This document shows, in pieces, positions 52,674-61,949 of a DNA stretch of 64,000 bases. The stretch spans positions 1-64,000 of the forward strand of contig JBCCUL010000043.1 in the NCBI GenBank assembly GCA_039197065.1, written 5' to 3'. Position 1 is the first letter of the stretch. Every line of letters begins with the position of its first letter. Under the pieces are notes generated by a model. It saw only the letters and a list, made by a program, of their open reading frames with translations, ran no database searches and had not been told where the DNA came from. The translations under genes and the position numbers were made by a program. This DNA is from JANQPX01 sp039197065 (lineage in GTDB: Bacteria > Pseudomonadota > Alphaproteobacteria > Geminicoccales > Geminicoccaceae).

Positions 52674-53456
52674 TCATGCTCTCAGCTCCTGGAAGCGCAG
52701 CCGATGGGCGTGCAAGGCGTTGTAATGGACCATGAAGGTCTCGTAGTGACCGGCAACGCTTTCAGGCAGCTCGCCAGGATTTGCCGATTTGCGCGGGGTC
52801 GGCTTCAGCCCGTCGCTGTCGCGCAGCGAGGCGTGCCAGATGTCGTCGTTGCTGTCATACCAAAGCACTTCGTCGCGCGCACCAGGCTCCCAGCTGAGCG
52901 CTTCGGCGATGAAGGGAATGCCGATCGCCTCGCAATAGATGCGCACCATCGCTTCAGGGGTCTCCAGCAGGTCGTCACTATCCAGAACCGGCGGCGTCTG
53001 GCCGGTGCGGGTCTGCAGTAATTCGAACAGCGACTGCTGCGCGCCGAAGCTGATCTCGTGGGCCTCGAAGCCCTCATTCATCCCGGCCTTTTGGTAGGAC
53101 CGGTGCAGCGAGGCGAGGACCTTGGCCGGATCGCGGATCAGGAAGCTGTGATCGATCCTGCTAAGGAACGTGTCGTCCCACATGTGATCGGTGTGATGCG
53201 GCATGTCCTTGACGAAGACGGGGCGTGTCTCCGCGGCTTCGAGAATGTCGTTCCATATCTTCGTGAAGGTCGCTTCGGGGCGCTGGCGTTCGGGCGTTGC
53301 CAGTCTCGGGGCCCTAGCTTCCGGGCCTTGATACCAGGCCATGCCGAAGGGCTCGTGAAAGCAGGTGAGATCGCCGCGCTGGCGCATCATCCATTCAAAA
53401 GCGGTCGAGGTCGAGCGCGGCGTCGCCCAGAGAAAGTAGATGGGATGCCCGGTCAC
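52674..53456 (-). CDS. Sulfotransferase-family protein
   Basis: 260 residues with the P-loop fold of PAPS-dependent sulfotransferases: 5'-phosphosulfate loop FLWATPRSTSTAFEWMM near residue 8 and 3'-phosphate-binding region DHSFLIRDPAKVLASLHRS near 102. No signal peptide. This subfamily is widespread in proteobacteria and is often of unknown substrate. The start overlaps the stop of the upstream isomerase/decarboxylase-like gene by 4 bp, so the two are co-translated and probably act in the same small pathway. Confidence 0.8.
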   Translation of the reverse strand: MTGHPIYFLWATPRSTSTAFEWMMRQRGDLTCFHEPFGMAWYQGPEARAPRLATPERQRPEATFTKIWNDILEAAETRPVFVKDMPHHTDHMWDDTFLSRIDHSFLIRDPAKVLASLHRSYQKAGMNEGFEAHEISFGAQQSLFELLQTRTGQTPPVLDSDDLLETPEAMVRIYCEAIGIPFIAEALSWEPGARDEVLWYDSNDDIWHASLRDSDGLKPTPRKSANPGELPESVAGHYETFMVHYNALHAHRLRFQELRA

Positions 53457-54283
53457 GATAGGTCATCCTGCAGGGAGGCCAGGATATGCGGCTGCGCGCC
53501 GACGGGCGCCACGCCCAATGTCCGAAAGATATTCCAGTAGAGGGCGCAATCGGATGCGATGATCGGCTTGCCGATAGCCGCCTCGATCTCCCGGAGAATG
53601 CTGACCGGTCGCTGCGGCAGGCCGTCTTCGCGCCGGAAATTCGGCATGCCGACGATGACGAGCGCATCGGCCTCCGGCGCCTGGCGGACCACATGGTCAA
53701 ACGAGCGCGTGGCGAAATCGCCGGGGAAAATCCAGGTGGCTTCGTTCACCTCCTCTTGGGTTGCCACCAGACCCTGGTCGACGAAATTTCCGGCATAAAG
53801 AATGTCGAAGCCGCCATCCGCCAGAAACCGCGTGCTGCCGTCCAGCCAGTCAGGCCAGTAATAGCCGCCGTTTACGGTGATGGATTTCGCGCCAATGCTC
53901 GAGAGCGCCTCGACCAGCGAGAGCCCCGCCATATGGAGCGGCACCTGATAGCTGTCCGCCATTCGGTCACAGAACTCGCGGATGTCCGAAGGCGTCTTGC
54001 CGCCGGCATGTGACCAGTTGGTGCCGACCTGCCCGATCACATCGGCGCCCGCATTGGACATGCAATGCACGACTTCTTGGAGTTTGTGAAAATTGTCGAC
54101 GCGCTCTGCGAGCTGATGCGCGTAGTCTTCTGCATGGATCAGCCGCCCATGCGCTCCCACCCCCTCCGGCGCGATCTTCAGGAAATCATGGGGGGCGGCA
54201 TCGAAGTCATGCGGCGGCGCCGTGAACCCAACCTGATGAGGAAAGATTTTCTTGGCGGGATCGTTCCAACGTTCGGGCTTCAT
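53453..54283 (-). CDS. Asp/Glu racemase superfamily, arylmalonate-decarboxylase/maleate-isomerase-like
   Basis: 276 residues of the maleate isomerase/arylmalonate decarboxylase group. The C-terminal catalytic Cys is present in IASDCALYWNIFRTLG near 252. At the first catalytic position the sequence reads GQVGTNWSHAGG without Cys, as in arylmalonate decarboxylase (one Cys) and unlike maleate isomerase or racemases (two Cys). A one-base chemistry such as decarboxylation is therefore more likely, but the substrate is unknown. It precedes and overlaps the sulfotransferase-like gene. 228 bp of non-coding DNA upstream should hold its promoter. Confidence 0.8.
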   Translation of the reverse strand: MKPERWNDPAKKIFPHQVGFTAPPHDFDAAPHDFLKIAPEGVGAHGRLIHAEDYAHQLAERVDNFHKLQEVVHCMSNAGADVIGQVGTNWSHAGGKTPSDIREFCDRMADSYQVPLHMAGLSLVEALSSIGAKSITVNGGYYWPDWLDGSTRFLADGGFDILYAGNFVDQGLVATQEEVNEATWIFPGDFATRSFDHVVRQAPEADALVIVGMPNFRREDGLPQRPVSILREIEAAIGKPIIASDCALYWNIFRTLGVAPVGAQPHILASLQDDLS

Positions 54284-54511
54284 GATCTTTCACCTCAAAG
54301 AGCCGGGCAGGTCTTTGCCCATAAGTAAAACGTCTTGGAAATATTCTGTCACGAAGGTCAAGGAAATTGAATCAAGCAACATCAGGGATGCTGATCCAGC
54401 TCCTGAATTTCCAAGATCGAGCGCCGCCATGCGCTGCCCTGTGTCTTTGAAGCGTTTGATCCGATTTTCGCGGACGGGCGCGACTTTCGAGCTTGTCCCC
54501 TGCCGTTCTGC

Positions 54512-56119
54512 TCAGCCGTCGCTCGCGGTCGGCATTACGAAATGCTGCACGGTCGGTTCCGTGGTTTCCTTCTGAAGCGCAGCGATCCGTTCCTGGAGCT
54601 TTCGACTGTCCTCAGTCACCCTCACATGGTGGCGCTGATGATCGAGCCAAGACGCCTCCCACCAGCTTTCGACGAAGCGCTCGGGATCGGCGGCGTCGTT
54701 CATGAGGGCCCAGCGGTAGCCGCCGCCCTGGCGCCGGCTGTCGGCGAGGGCGGGCATCAGGGCCTGGAACGCCTCGCGATCGGCCGCTTCGACGCGGTAG
54801 GTGACCTGGATCATGACGGGACCATCGGGCGTCGTGTCGGTGGCGAGCACCGGCTCCGGCCAGTGCATGGAGGGCGTGAGATCCAGCGCCTCGCCCTGGC
54901 CGAGATGGGCGCGCCAGGTGAGCGGGATCACGGCGAGCGCGCCGAGCGCCGCAACGATGAGCGCCGTCGGAATGTCCCAGATCGAGGCGACCTGACCCCA
55001 GCCGAGGCTGCCGAGCGACATCGACCCGAAGAAGACGGTCAGGAAGATCGAAAGCCCGCGGGCGCGCACCCAGTCCGGCAGCGAGGTCTGGGCGGAGACG
55101 TTCAGGCTGGAGAGAACCGCAATCCAGGAAAGGCCAGCGAGGGCGGCGGCGATCACGGCGATGACTTGGCTATTCACCGTCGCCATGATCAAAAGGACCG
55201 CCGCGGTACCGATCGTGCCGCCGGCGACCAGAGCATCGGCGCCTAGGCGTTTTTTGATGACTGGGAGGAGGAAGGCGCCGACGACTGCACCTGCGCCGAC
55301 GGCCGTCAGGAGAATGCCGTAGAACGTCGCGCCACCCTGCAGAACCTCGCGGGCGATCAGCGGTAGCATCGCCCAGAAGGCGCTGGCGAACACGAAGAAG
55401 GCGGCAGCACGGACGAGCGTCGCCTTCAGCGGTCCACTATAGACGGCGTAGCGAAGCCCGGCCCGGATCGCCCCACCAATATGCTCCGGCGGCAACGTTC
55501 GGGCCGTCGTCCCCGACGACCACCACCACAGAGCGGCGACGATGCCGATGACGCTGAGCGCATTGACCAGGAAGGGGGAGGCGAGGCCGGCGCCGACGAT
55601 CAGGAAACCGGCGAGTGCGGGGCCGATGGCGCGGCTGATATTGATGCCCATGGAGTTGAGCGCGATCGCCGAAGACAGCTCCTCCTTCGGCACCAGCTTC
55701 GGCACGATCGCCTGCCAGGCCGGGGCGATGAAGGCGGCGCCGGTGCCGAAGACGAAGCTGAAGGCGAGGAGAAGCCAGGGCGTCATCAGCTGGAGATGGA
55801 CGAGGGCCGCCATCAGGGCTGCGGCGATGCCCATGGCGACGTTCACCCAGATGAGCAGGCGACGCCGGTCGACGATATCAGCGATCGCGCCTGCGAGAAG
55901 GGCGAACAGGAAGATCGGCAAGGTGGTCGCGGCCTGGACCATCGCCACCAGCATCGGCGACGGCGCAAGCTCGGTCATCAGCCATCCGGCACCGACATCA
56001 TGCATCCAGGTGCCGATGTTGGAGGCGACGGTGGCGATCCAGAGGAAGGTGAAGGCGCGGTGGCGAAACGGCGCCATGGCCGATGGCGGCGACTTGCTGT
56101 CGGCGGTGATGCTGGTCAT
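54512..56119 (-). CDS. MFS exporter with C-terminal monooxygenase-like domain
   Basis: 535 residues. Residues about 15-420 form a 12-helix MFS transporter of the MFS_3/EntS type (WIATVASNIGTWMHDVGAGWLMTEL, DIVDRRRLLIWVNV, AFIAPAWQAIVPKLV). Residues about 430-525 are a soluble domain (MIQVTYRVEAADREAFQALMPALADSRRQGGGYRWALMND) resembling antibiotic-biosynthesis monooxygenase/ABM folds, a fusion known in proteobacteria. The ATG at 56119 is chosen because the upstream extension is Arg-rich and overlaps XapX. Last gene of the amidohydrolase operon; probable efflux of a drug-like or metabolic product. Confidence 0.87.
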   Translation of the reverse strand: MTSITADSKSPPSAMAPFRHRAFTFLWIATVASNIGTWMHDVGAGWLMTELAPSPMLVAMVQAATTLPIFLFALLAGAIADIVDRRRLLIWVNVAMGIAAALMAALVHLQLMTPWLLLAFSFVFGTGAAFIAPAWQAIVPKLVPKEELSSAIALNSMGINISRAIGPALAGFLIVGAGLASPFLVNALSVIGIVAALWWWSSGTTARTLPPEHIGGAIRAGLRYAVYSGPLKATLVRAAAFFVFASAFWAMLPLIAREVLQGGATFYGILLTAVGAGAVVGAFLLPVIKKRLGADALVAGGTIGTAAVLLIMATVNSQVIAVIAAALAGLSWIAVLSSLNVSAQTSLPDWVRARGLSIFLTVFFGSMSLGSLGWGQVASIWDIPTALIVAALGALAVIPLTWRAHLGQGEALDLTPSMHWPEPVLATDTTPDGPVMIQVTYRVEAADREAFQALMPALADSRRQGGGYRWALMNDAADPERFVESWWEASWLDHQRHHVRVTEDSRKLQERIAALQKETTEPTVQHFVMPTASDG

Positions 56120-56153
56120 GGCGTGCGCCTCCTTCTTCTGGACTAATCGACCC

Positions 56154-56420
56154 TCAGGCCGTGGTCTTTTCGCAGCCTTGAGCCTTCGGATCTTCCGGTC
56201 CGTCAGCCGAGAAGTCCTTAGCGTGCAAACAATGCTCCGCCGCCTTCGCAAAGCTCATCTGGCTCTTGGCCCAGGACGTCAGGCTTTCGCCAACCAGCAT
56301 GCCGAGAAGGCCCAAAAGCGCGATGATCGGCGGGGCGGGCGAGCGCGTGTTCAAGAGCGCGTAGAGCACGCCCACCAAGAGCCCGATCGCGAGCGAGATG
56401 ATGTAGGGTTTGAGGTCCAT
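56154..56420 (-). CDS. XapX domain protein
   Basis: 88 residues with two membrane helices (about 5-24 and 29-47). The N-terminal half (IISLAIGLLVGVLYALLNTRSPAPPIIALLGLLGMLVGE) is the XapX (DUF1427) domain; the C-terminal 40 residues are cytoplasmic and contain two Cys. Function is unknown; such genes commonly sit beside amidohydrolases and isochorismatase-like genes as here. It lies 11 bp after the amidohydrolase gene and 34 bp before the MFS gene. Confidence 0.85.
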   Translation of the reverse strand: MDLKPYIISLAIGLLVGVLYALLNTRSPAPPIIALLGLLGMLVGESLTSWAKSQMSFAKAAEHCLHAKDFSADGPEDPKAQGCEKTTA

Positions 56421-56431
56421 CGATCTTTCCC

Positions 56432-58156
56432 TTATGCCGCGATGCGGGGGCTGCCGGGTGCGCCGAAGAACGGTACGGGCGACCAGTCCGGGAGTTCGGG
56501 CAGCGCCGCCGGCGCATGGGCGGCGAAGGCTCCCTTGGCATGGACGACCTTACCGCCGGTGAGCGTCAGATCCGCGGTGATGTCCGTGATCTCATCCTCT
56601 GCGACCGAAAAATAGTCCCTATCCAGCACGACGATGTCGGCAAGCTGTCCGGGGCTGATCTGCCCCTTCTTCCCCTCTTCGCGGCTGAACCAGGCGCCGG
56701 CCGCCGTCCAGTGGCGGAGCGCCGCTTCACGGCTCAGCCGGTTTTCGGGCGCCCAGATCACGTCCCCGCCTCGGCCCTTGCCGGAAACCGCCCAATGGAT
56801 CGCAAGCCAGGGGTTGTAGGAGGAGACGCGCGTGGCGTCCGTGCCGGCGGCAAGGGGTGCGCCGGAGGCCATCATCTTCTTGACCGGCATCACCTCACGA
56901 AGGGCTTCCTCGCCATAGCGATCGCGATACGCTGTAGCCTGGAACGCGATCCGGTTCTGATAGGAGATGCCGCCGCCGAGCCGTGCCACCCATTCCATCG
57001 TGCGCTCGGAAATCGTCTCGCCGTGGTCGAAGATCCAGTTGAGTTCGTCGAGCCCTTTGTCCCGACCGACATCTTCGAGAACGCTGAGCAGACGATGAGC
57101 GCTTTCCTCATAGGTGCAGTGGAAGCGGATGGGCCAACGGTTCTCGAGGAGGAACGCCATGACGGGGCGAAGGTCGCTCTCCATGCGCTTCGGCAGTTCT
57201 GGTCGGGGGTACGAAAAATCCTCGAAGTCGTAGGCAGACGCCACCAGCATCTCGCCGGCGCCGACGCATTTCAGGTAATCGTCCCCCTGGTCCGGTTTGA
57301 CCAGATCGTTCCATCGCTTGAAGTCGTCGAGCTCGAATAGTGGCCGTTGGGCGAAGAGCTGGTAGCCGATGCGCACGGTCTGCTCGCCGCGCCGGTTCAG
57401 CTCGGTGATGACGCCGTAGTCGTCGGGGTAGTTCAGAAACCCGCCGGCGCAGTCGAGGGCTGAGGTCAGACCGAGCCCGTTCAGCGCGCGAAAGTAGTGC
57501 TTGGTCGAGAGGATTTGCTGCTCGAACTCCAGCTTGGGGGCCATGTCGAGCAGCGCGTAGAGCGGCTGGGCGTTGGGCCTGGCCAGCGCAAGCCCCGTCG
57601 GCGCGCCCTGATCGTCGCGCTCCAACCGGCCCGAGACGAAGGGCTCGTAGAAATGCTTGTCGATGCCGAGTGCTCGAAGGGCCGCCTTGTTCAACCAGGC
57701 GCGGTCATAGAGATGAAGCACGTAGACCGGCACATCCGGGGCGGCGGCGTTGATCTCTTCGAGGGTCGGCAGGCGCTTTTCGGCGAACTGATCCGCCGAC
57801 CAGCCACCGACAACGCGGATCCATTGCCCGGCAGGCGTGCGCTCCGCCTGCGCCTTCAGCATGGCCAGCCCGTCCGCGAGCGACGGGACGTGGTCCCAGC
57901 GCAATTCCATGGCGAAGTTGTTGCCCTGGCGGATGATGTGGGTGTGGCTGTCGATCAGCCCTGGGATCACGCGCTGTCCCTGAAGGTCGATCCTCAAAGC
58001 GCCATTGGCCTTGGCCACGATGTCGGCGTCCGACCCGGTCGCAAGGATACGGCCACCGGCGATCGCAACCGCTTCGGCTTCGGGACGATCAGGATCGAAG
58101 GTGGTGATCCGTCCATTATGCAGAACGAGATCCGGTGTCGTGTTGTCAGCCACCAT
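56432..58156 (-). CDS. YtcJ-like amidohydrolase, cytoplasmic
   Basis: 574 residues, amidohydrolase superfamily (Amidohydro_3). Metal-site motif SHTH in PGLIDSHTHIIRQGNN near residue 70, FHCTYEE and DHGETISERT for the other ligands, GTDATRVSSYNPWLAIHWAVSG with the catalytic Asp near 440, and LADIVVLDRDYFSV at the C-terminal beta-sandwich. No export signal. It hydrolyses an unknown amide, imine or related bond. It is clearly paralogous to the Tat-exported amidohydrolase immediately upstream. Confidence 0.88.
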   Translation of the reverse strand: MVADNTTPDLVLHNGRITTFDPDRPEAEAVAIAGGRILATGSDADIVAKANGALRIDLQGQRVIPGLIDSHTHIIRQGNNFAMELRWDHVPSLADGLAMLKAQAERTPAGQWIRVVGGWSADQFAEKRLPTLEEINAAAPDVPVYVLHLYDRAWLNKAALRALGIDKHFYEPFVSGRLERDDQGAPTGLALARPNAQPLYALLDMAPKLEFEQQILSTKHYFRALNGLGLTSALDCAGGFLNYPDDYGVITELNRRGEQTVRIGYQLFAQRPLFELDDFKRWNDLVKPDQGDDYLKCVGAGEMLVASAYDFEDFSYPRPELPKRMESDLRPVMAFLLENRWPIRFHCTYEESAHRLLSVLEDVGRDKGLDELNWIFDHGETISERTMEWVARLGGGISYQNRIAFQATAYRDRYGEEALREVMPVKKMMASGAPLAAGTDATRVSSYNPWLAIHWAVSGKGRGGDVIWAPENRLSREAALRHWTAAGAWFSREEGKKGQISPGQLADIVVLDRDYFSVAEDEITDITADLTLTGGKVVHAKGAFAAHAPAALPELPDWSPVPFFGAPGSPRIAA

Positions 58157-58237
58157 GGCGGGCTCCCTCTGTCCCGTCGCGCGGTTGCGACGGGACGTTT
58201 GAAATCAGGTCAAGGTCCATCGGTCAGAAGCGGGCGC

Positions 58238-60022
58238 TCAGCTCTGCTGCAGGATCACGGGCGACCAGTCGGGGCTGACGTCCGGGATGTGCTTCAGGTC
58301 GTCCCGCGAAAACGCGCCGCCGCCATAGACCACCTCGCCGCCGAGCACGGTCAGATCAGACTTCAGCTTGGCAATCTCGGTATCAGTGACCGTGAAGTAG
58401 TCCCGATCGAGCACGGCGAAGTCGGCGAGCTGGCCAGGCGTGATCGCCCCCTTGACGCCGGCATCGCCGGTGAACCAGGCCGAACCCGTGGTCCAAAGAC
58501 GAAGGGCCTCTTCGCGCGTCAGCAGGTTGGCGTCGTCATACATGCGAAGGCCGCCGCGCGAGAGCCCTGACGTCATCCACTGGATCGAGTACCAGGGATT
58601 GAACGAGGTTACGCGCGTCGCATCGGTGCCGCCGCCGACCGGCACGCCGAGATTCAAGATCGCCCGGAAGTTCGGCGTCTGCTTCAGCGCCTCCGTGCCA
58701 TAGTTGGCGACGAAGTCCTCCGCCTGGAACTGTAGGCGGTTCTGCAGCGCGATGCCGCCGCCGAGTTCGGCGATGCGCTCCAGGTTCCGCTGGCTGAAGG
58801 TCTCGACATGGTCGACGAACCAGCCGGGCGTGAGGCCGGCGCCCTTGGCGACGTCCTCGTAGACCGGGAGCAGGCGATCGCCGGTTTCCTCATAGGTGAT
58901 GTGCTGACGGAACGGCCAGCCACCCTCGCCGAGCACGGTCATCACCTGGCGCTGATAGTCCTCGGCCCCATTGTCGATGTCCGGGCGGGCGTCCGCAAAA
59001 ATCTCGTAGTCGTAGGACGCCCAGGCCAGGTTCTCGCCCGCGCCGACGAATTTCAGCATGTCGTCACCGTCGCCGGCCTTGATGTCCTTGGTCCAGCGCT
59101 GGTAGTCGGACAGCTCCTCGCCCTTCACCTGCGGGAAGGAGTGATAGCCGATGCGCGTGGTGAGCAGGCCGTGGCCGTGCATCCAGCGGATGACCTTGTA
59201 GGGATCGGCGTCGGGAAACTCCATGCCGCCGCCGCCCGCATCCGAGACCGAGGTGACGCCGAGGCCGTTCAGCACGTCGAAATATTGAAGCGACGAGTTG
59301 ATCTGATCGCGGATCGACAGTTTCGGGGCCGCCGCGAGCGTCTTGTACATGACGAGACCCGAAGGCGCGGCGAGCAGCCGCCCGGTCGCGTTGCCGCCGG
59401 CATCCTTTTCGATGATGCCGCCTGGATATTCGGGGTGGCCGGGCTGATCGTAGCCGTACCACTCGACAGCTTTGGTGTTCAAAAGCGTGAGCTTGTAGAG
59501 GTGGTGGATCAGCACCGGGTGGTTCGGCGCCACGGCATCGAGCTCGGCCACCGTCGGCAGGCGTTTTTCCTTGAACTGGAATTCGGAAAAGCCGCCGGCG
59601 ACGCGGATGAACTGGCCATCCGGCGTCCGCTCGGCCTGCTGGCGGATCAGGTGCAGACCTTCCTCCAGGCTGTCGACGCCGTCCCAGCGGACCTCGAGAT
59701 TGTAGTTGACGGCGCCCCGGATCGCATGGGTGTGGCTGTCGTTCAGGCCGGGGATCACCCGCTGGCCGCGGGCATCGATCACCTGGGTGAAGGGGCCGAT
59801 CAGACCCTGCATCTCATCGTCCGAGCCGACCGCCGTGAACACACCGCCTTTAGCCGCGAGCGCGGTCGCTTCCGGGCGTCCCGGATCCATGGTGGCGATG
59901 CGGCCGTTCAGCAGCACCAGATCGGCGGCGCCCGTCTGCGCGTAGGCAGCGCCGGCGCCTGTCGCGGCGATCAGAGCGGTGGTCCCGGCCAGGAAGTGCC
60001 GCCGGTCGAGCTTCGGTGTCAT
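58238..60022 (-). CDS. YtcJ-like amidohydrolase with Tat signal
   Basis: 594 residues. N-terminus MTPKLDRRHFLAGTTALIAATGAGAAYAQ is a twin-arginine signal (DRRHFLAG), so the folded metalloenzyme is exported. The catalytic domain parallels the cytoplasmic paralogue: PGLNDSHTHAIRGAVNYN, HITYEE, DHVETFSQRN, GTDATRVTSFNPWYSIQWMTSG and LADFAVLDRDYFTV. The shared and nearly syntenic motifs suggest a tandem duplication followed by relocation of one copy to the periplasm. Substrate unknown. It precedes the cytoplasmic copy by 81 bp. Confidence 0.88.
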   Translation of the reverse strand: MTPKLDRRHFLAGTTALIAATGAGAAYAQTGAADLVLLNGRIATMDPGRPEATALAAKGGVFTAVGSDDEMQGLIGPFTQVIDARGQRVIPGLNDSHTHAIRGAVNYNLEVRWDGVDSLEEGLHLIRQQAERTPDGQFIRVAGGFSEFQFKEKRLPTVAELDAVAPNHPVLIHHLYKLTLLNTKAVEWYGYDQPGHPEYPGGIIEKDAGGNATGRLLAAPSGLVMYKTLAAAPKLSIRDQINSSLQYFDVLNGLGVTSVSDAGGGGMEFPDADPYKVIRWMHGHGLLTTRIGYHSFPQVKGEELSDYQRWTKDIKAGDGDDMLKFVGAGENLAWASYDYEIFADARPDIDNGAEDYQRQVMTVLGEGGWPFRQHITYEETGDRLLPVYEDVAKGAGLTPGWFVDHVETFSQRNLERIAELGGGIALQNRLQFQAEDFVANYGTEALKQTPNFRAILNLGVPVGGGTDATRVTSFNPWYSIQWMTSGLSRGGLRMYDDANLLTREEALRLWTTGSAWFTGDAGVKGAITPGQLADFAVLDRDYFTVTDTEIAKLKSDLTVLGGEVVYGGGAFSRDDLKHIPDVSPDWSPVILQQS

Positions 60023-60166
60023 CTCTCATGCCTCTTCATTCGGGCCGCACGGCACTGTTCGCACGACCTCAACAGCGTGCGCCAACGCGAGCGGGGGTGT
60101 ATCGGGCCTGCCCTCGGACGACTTGGTAGCGCCCTCGGGCAGGTCGTGTTTCGCTCTAGAACGCCA

Positions 60167-60859
60167 TTACGCGGCCGCGATGGCGGCGGCTGGGACCGGA
60201 TCGAGCGTCGGTCCATGCTCGACACGTTCCGGCGCCTTGTGGACCATGGTGTAGGCGTAATCGACGCCCATGCCGTAAGCGCCGGAATGCTCCTTCACGA
60301 CATCCAGGACGGCGTCATAGGTGTCGCGCTTCGCCCAGTCGCGCTGCCATTCCAGAAGGATCTGCTGCCAGGTCATGGGCACGACGCCTGCCTGGATCAT
60401 GCGCTGCATGGCGTAGTCATGGGCTTCCTTGGTGGTGCCGCCGGAGGCATCAGCGACCATGTAGATCTCGTAGCCGCCCTCGGCCATGGCGCTGAACGCG
60501 AAGCTGTTGTTGCAGACCTCGGTCCAAAGGCCGGAGACGATCACCTTCTTTCGGCCGTTCTGGGCAAGCGCATCGCGCACCTTCTGGTCATCCCAGGAGT
60601 TCATCGAGGTGCGCTCCAGGAGTGGATGCTCCGGGAACACGGCCAGCAGCTCCGGATAGGTGTGTCCGGAAAACGCTTCGGTCTCGACCGTGGTGATGAT
60701 GGTCGGCACATCGAAAATCTTCGCGGACTCTGCGAGCGCCACGGTGTTGTTCTTCAGCGTCTGCCGATCGATCGACTGCACGCCGAACGCCATCTGCGGC
60801 TGGTGGTCGATGAAGATCAGCTGGCAATTCTCAGGCGTCAGAAGGTCAGGTTTGTTCAT
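60167..60859 (-). CDS. Isochorismatase-fold hydrolase (YcaC-like)
   Basis: 230 residues, isochorismatase superfamily of the YcaC/hydrolase type. D18 in FIDHQPQMAFGV and nucleophile C116 in GLWTEVCNNSFAFSA are seen; the middle Lys of the usual triad is not obvious (region LLERTSMNSWDDQKV). Conserved ADASGGTTKEAHDYAMQRMIQAG supports the YcaC-like subgroup. The C-terminal ~20 residues are a low-complexity Pro/Ala tail. First gene of the amidohydrolase operon, divergent from the LysR gene, so likely under its control. Confidence 0.87.
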   Translation of the reverse strand: MNKPDLLTPENCQLIFIDHQPQMAFGVQSIDRQTLKNNTVALAESAKIFDVPTIITTVETEAFSGHTYPELLAVFPEHPLLERTSMNSWDDQKVRDALAQNGRKKVIVSGLWTEVCNNSFAFSAMAEGGYEIYMVADASGGTTKEAHDYAMQRMIQAGVVPMTWQQILLEWQRDWAKRDTYDAVLDVVKEHSGAYGMGVDYAYTMVHKAPERVEHGPTLDPVPAAAIAAA

Positions 60860-60983
60860 CGGTTCTTCCTCTCCAGTTAAGCCCTTGCGGGCTCTCGGTG
60901 TTGAGCGTCCAGATGTGATCGGGCATCACCTGCGACAAACGATGGAATCTTGCTTGATAGGATAGCTGTGCTAAGTCATTGCC

Positions 60984-61925
60984 ATGCCCTTTCGACGCCT
61001 CCCAGCTCTTGGTTCGCTCCGCGCCTTCGAAGCCGCGGCCAGGCTGTCGTCGTTCAAGGCCGCGGCAGGCGAACTTTCGGTGACGCCGGGAGCGATCAGC
61101 CAGCAAGTCCGGGCCCTCGAGGACGATTTGGGCGTGAAGCTCTTCGCACGCGCCGTCCGTTCCGTTTCGCTGACGGCGCAAGGCCGGCAGCTTCAGCCGG
61201 CGCTCACTACGGCGTTCCTTACGATCCGTGAAGCGGTCGATCAGGTTCGGCCGCAGTCGCTGGAGCCGCTCAGGGTCGATTCCAGCGGGCCGATCATCAG
61301 AAAATGGCTGCTGCCAAGGCTGCACCGCTTCTCGGTGCGCAACCCGGATCTTGGCGTCACCATCCAATCGCTGAGCCATCTCACGACGTTCAGCAAAGAT
61401 GGGCCGGACATCACCATCAGGTTCACCAGGACGCCCGGAGCTGGACTGTTCGCACGCAAGCTCTGCGAGGAGTATCTTTTGCCGCTCGCGAGCCCGGGTC
61501 TGATCGAGCGTCTGGATCTTCGAACGCCGGATGATCTGGTGCGCGCACCGCTCCTCCATGACACCAGCCCGGAGATCTTTAAGGACGCGCCCGACTGGTC
61601 GACCTGGTTCAAGCATGCCGGTCTCGATCCGGCCGGTGCTCGACGCGGCACGCGATTCGATCGCCATGCCGGCGATCATGCCATCGAGGCCGCGATCAAT
61701 GGGGCCGGCGTCGTGCTCGGGCGGCATTTCCTGGCGCGCAGCGATATGCTCGATGGGCGCTTGATCTCGCCGTTCGGTCCTATTCTTCAGATGCATGTCA
61801 GCTACTTCGTCGTCTGTCAGGCGGGTGATGAGACCCGCCCGAATGTTGCAGCCTTCATGAGCTGGATCCTCGAGGAGGCGGCGGTCATGTCCGACCGCTC
61901 TCTCCTGAAAGGCAGCGTCGCCTGA
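60984..61925 (+). CDS. LysR-family transcriptional regulator (GcvA-like)
   Basis: 313 residues: N-terminal winged helix-turn-helix (about 6-65, ALGSLRAFEAAARLSSFKAAAGELSVTPGAISQQVRALEDDLGVKLFAR) and a periplasmic-binding-like effector domain (about 90-300). The PALGSLRAFEAAARL opening is typical of the GcvA/AmpR subgroup. Divergent from the isochorismatase-amidohydrolase-XapX-MFS operon with 124 bp between starts, the standard arrangement for a LysR activator of that operon. The inducer is unknown. Confidence 0.92.
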   Translation: MPFRRLPALGSLRAFEAAARLSSFKAAAGELSVTPGAISQQVRALEDDLGVKLFARAVRSVSLTAQGRQLQPALTTAFLTIREAVDQVRPQSLEPLRVDSSGPIIRKWLLPRLHRFSVRNPDLGVTIQSLSHLTTFSKDGPDITIRFTRTPGAGLFARKLCEEYLLPLASPGLIERLDLRTPDDLVRAPLLHDTSPEIFKDAPDWSTWFKHAGLDPAGARRGTRFDRHAGDHAIEAAINGAGVVLGRHFLARSDMLDGRLISPFGPILQMHVSYFVVCQAGDETRPNVAAFMSWILEEAAVMSDRSLLKGSVA

Positions 61926-61949
61926 GCCACGCTGCCAGCAGGAGCCGGC

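Noticed and set aside
58808..60880. 690-codon plus-strand open frame
   Set aside because: Antisense to the Tat-exported amidohydrolase and the isochorismatase gene; no recognisable domain and typical shadow composition.
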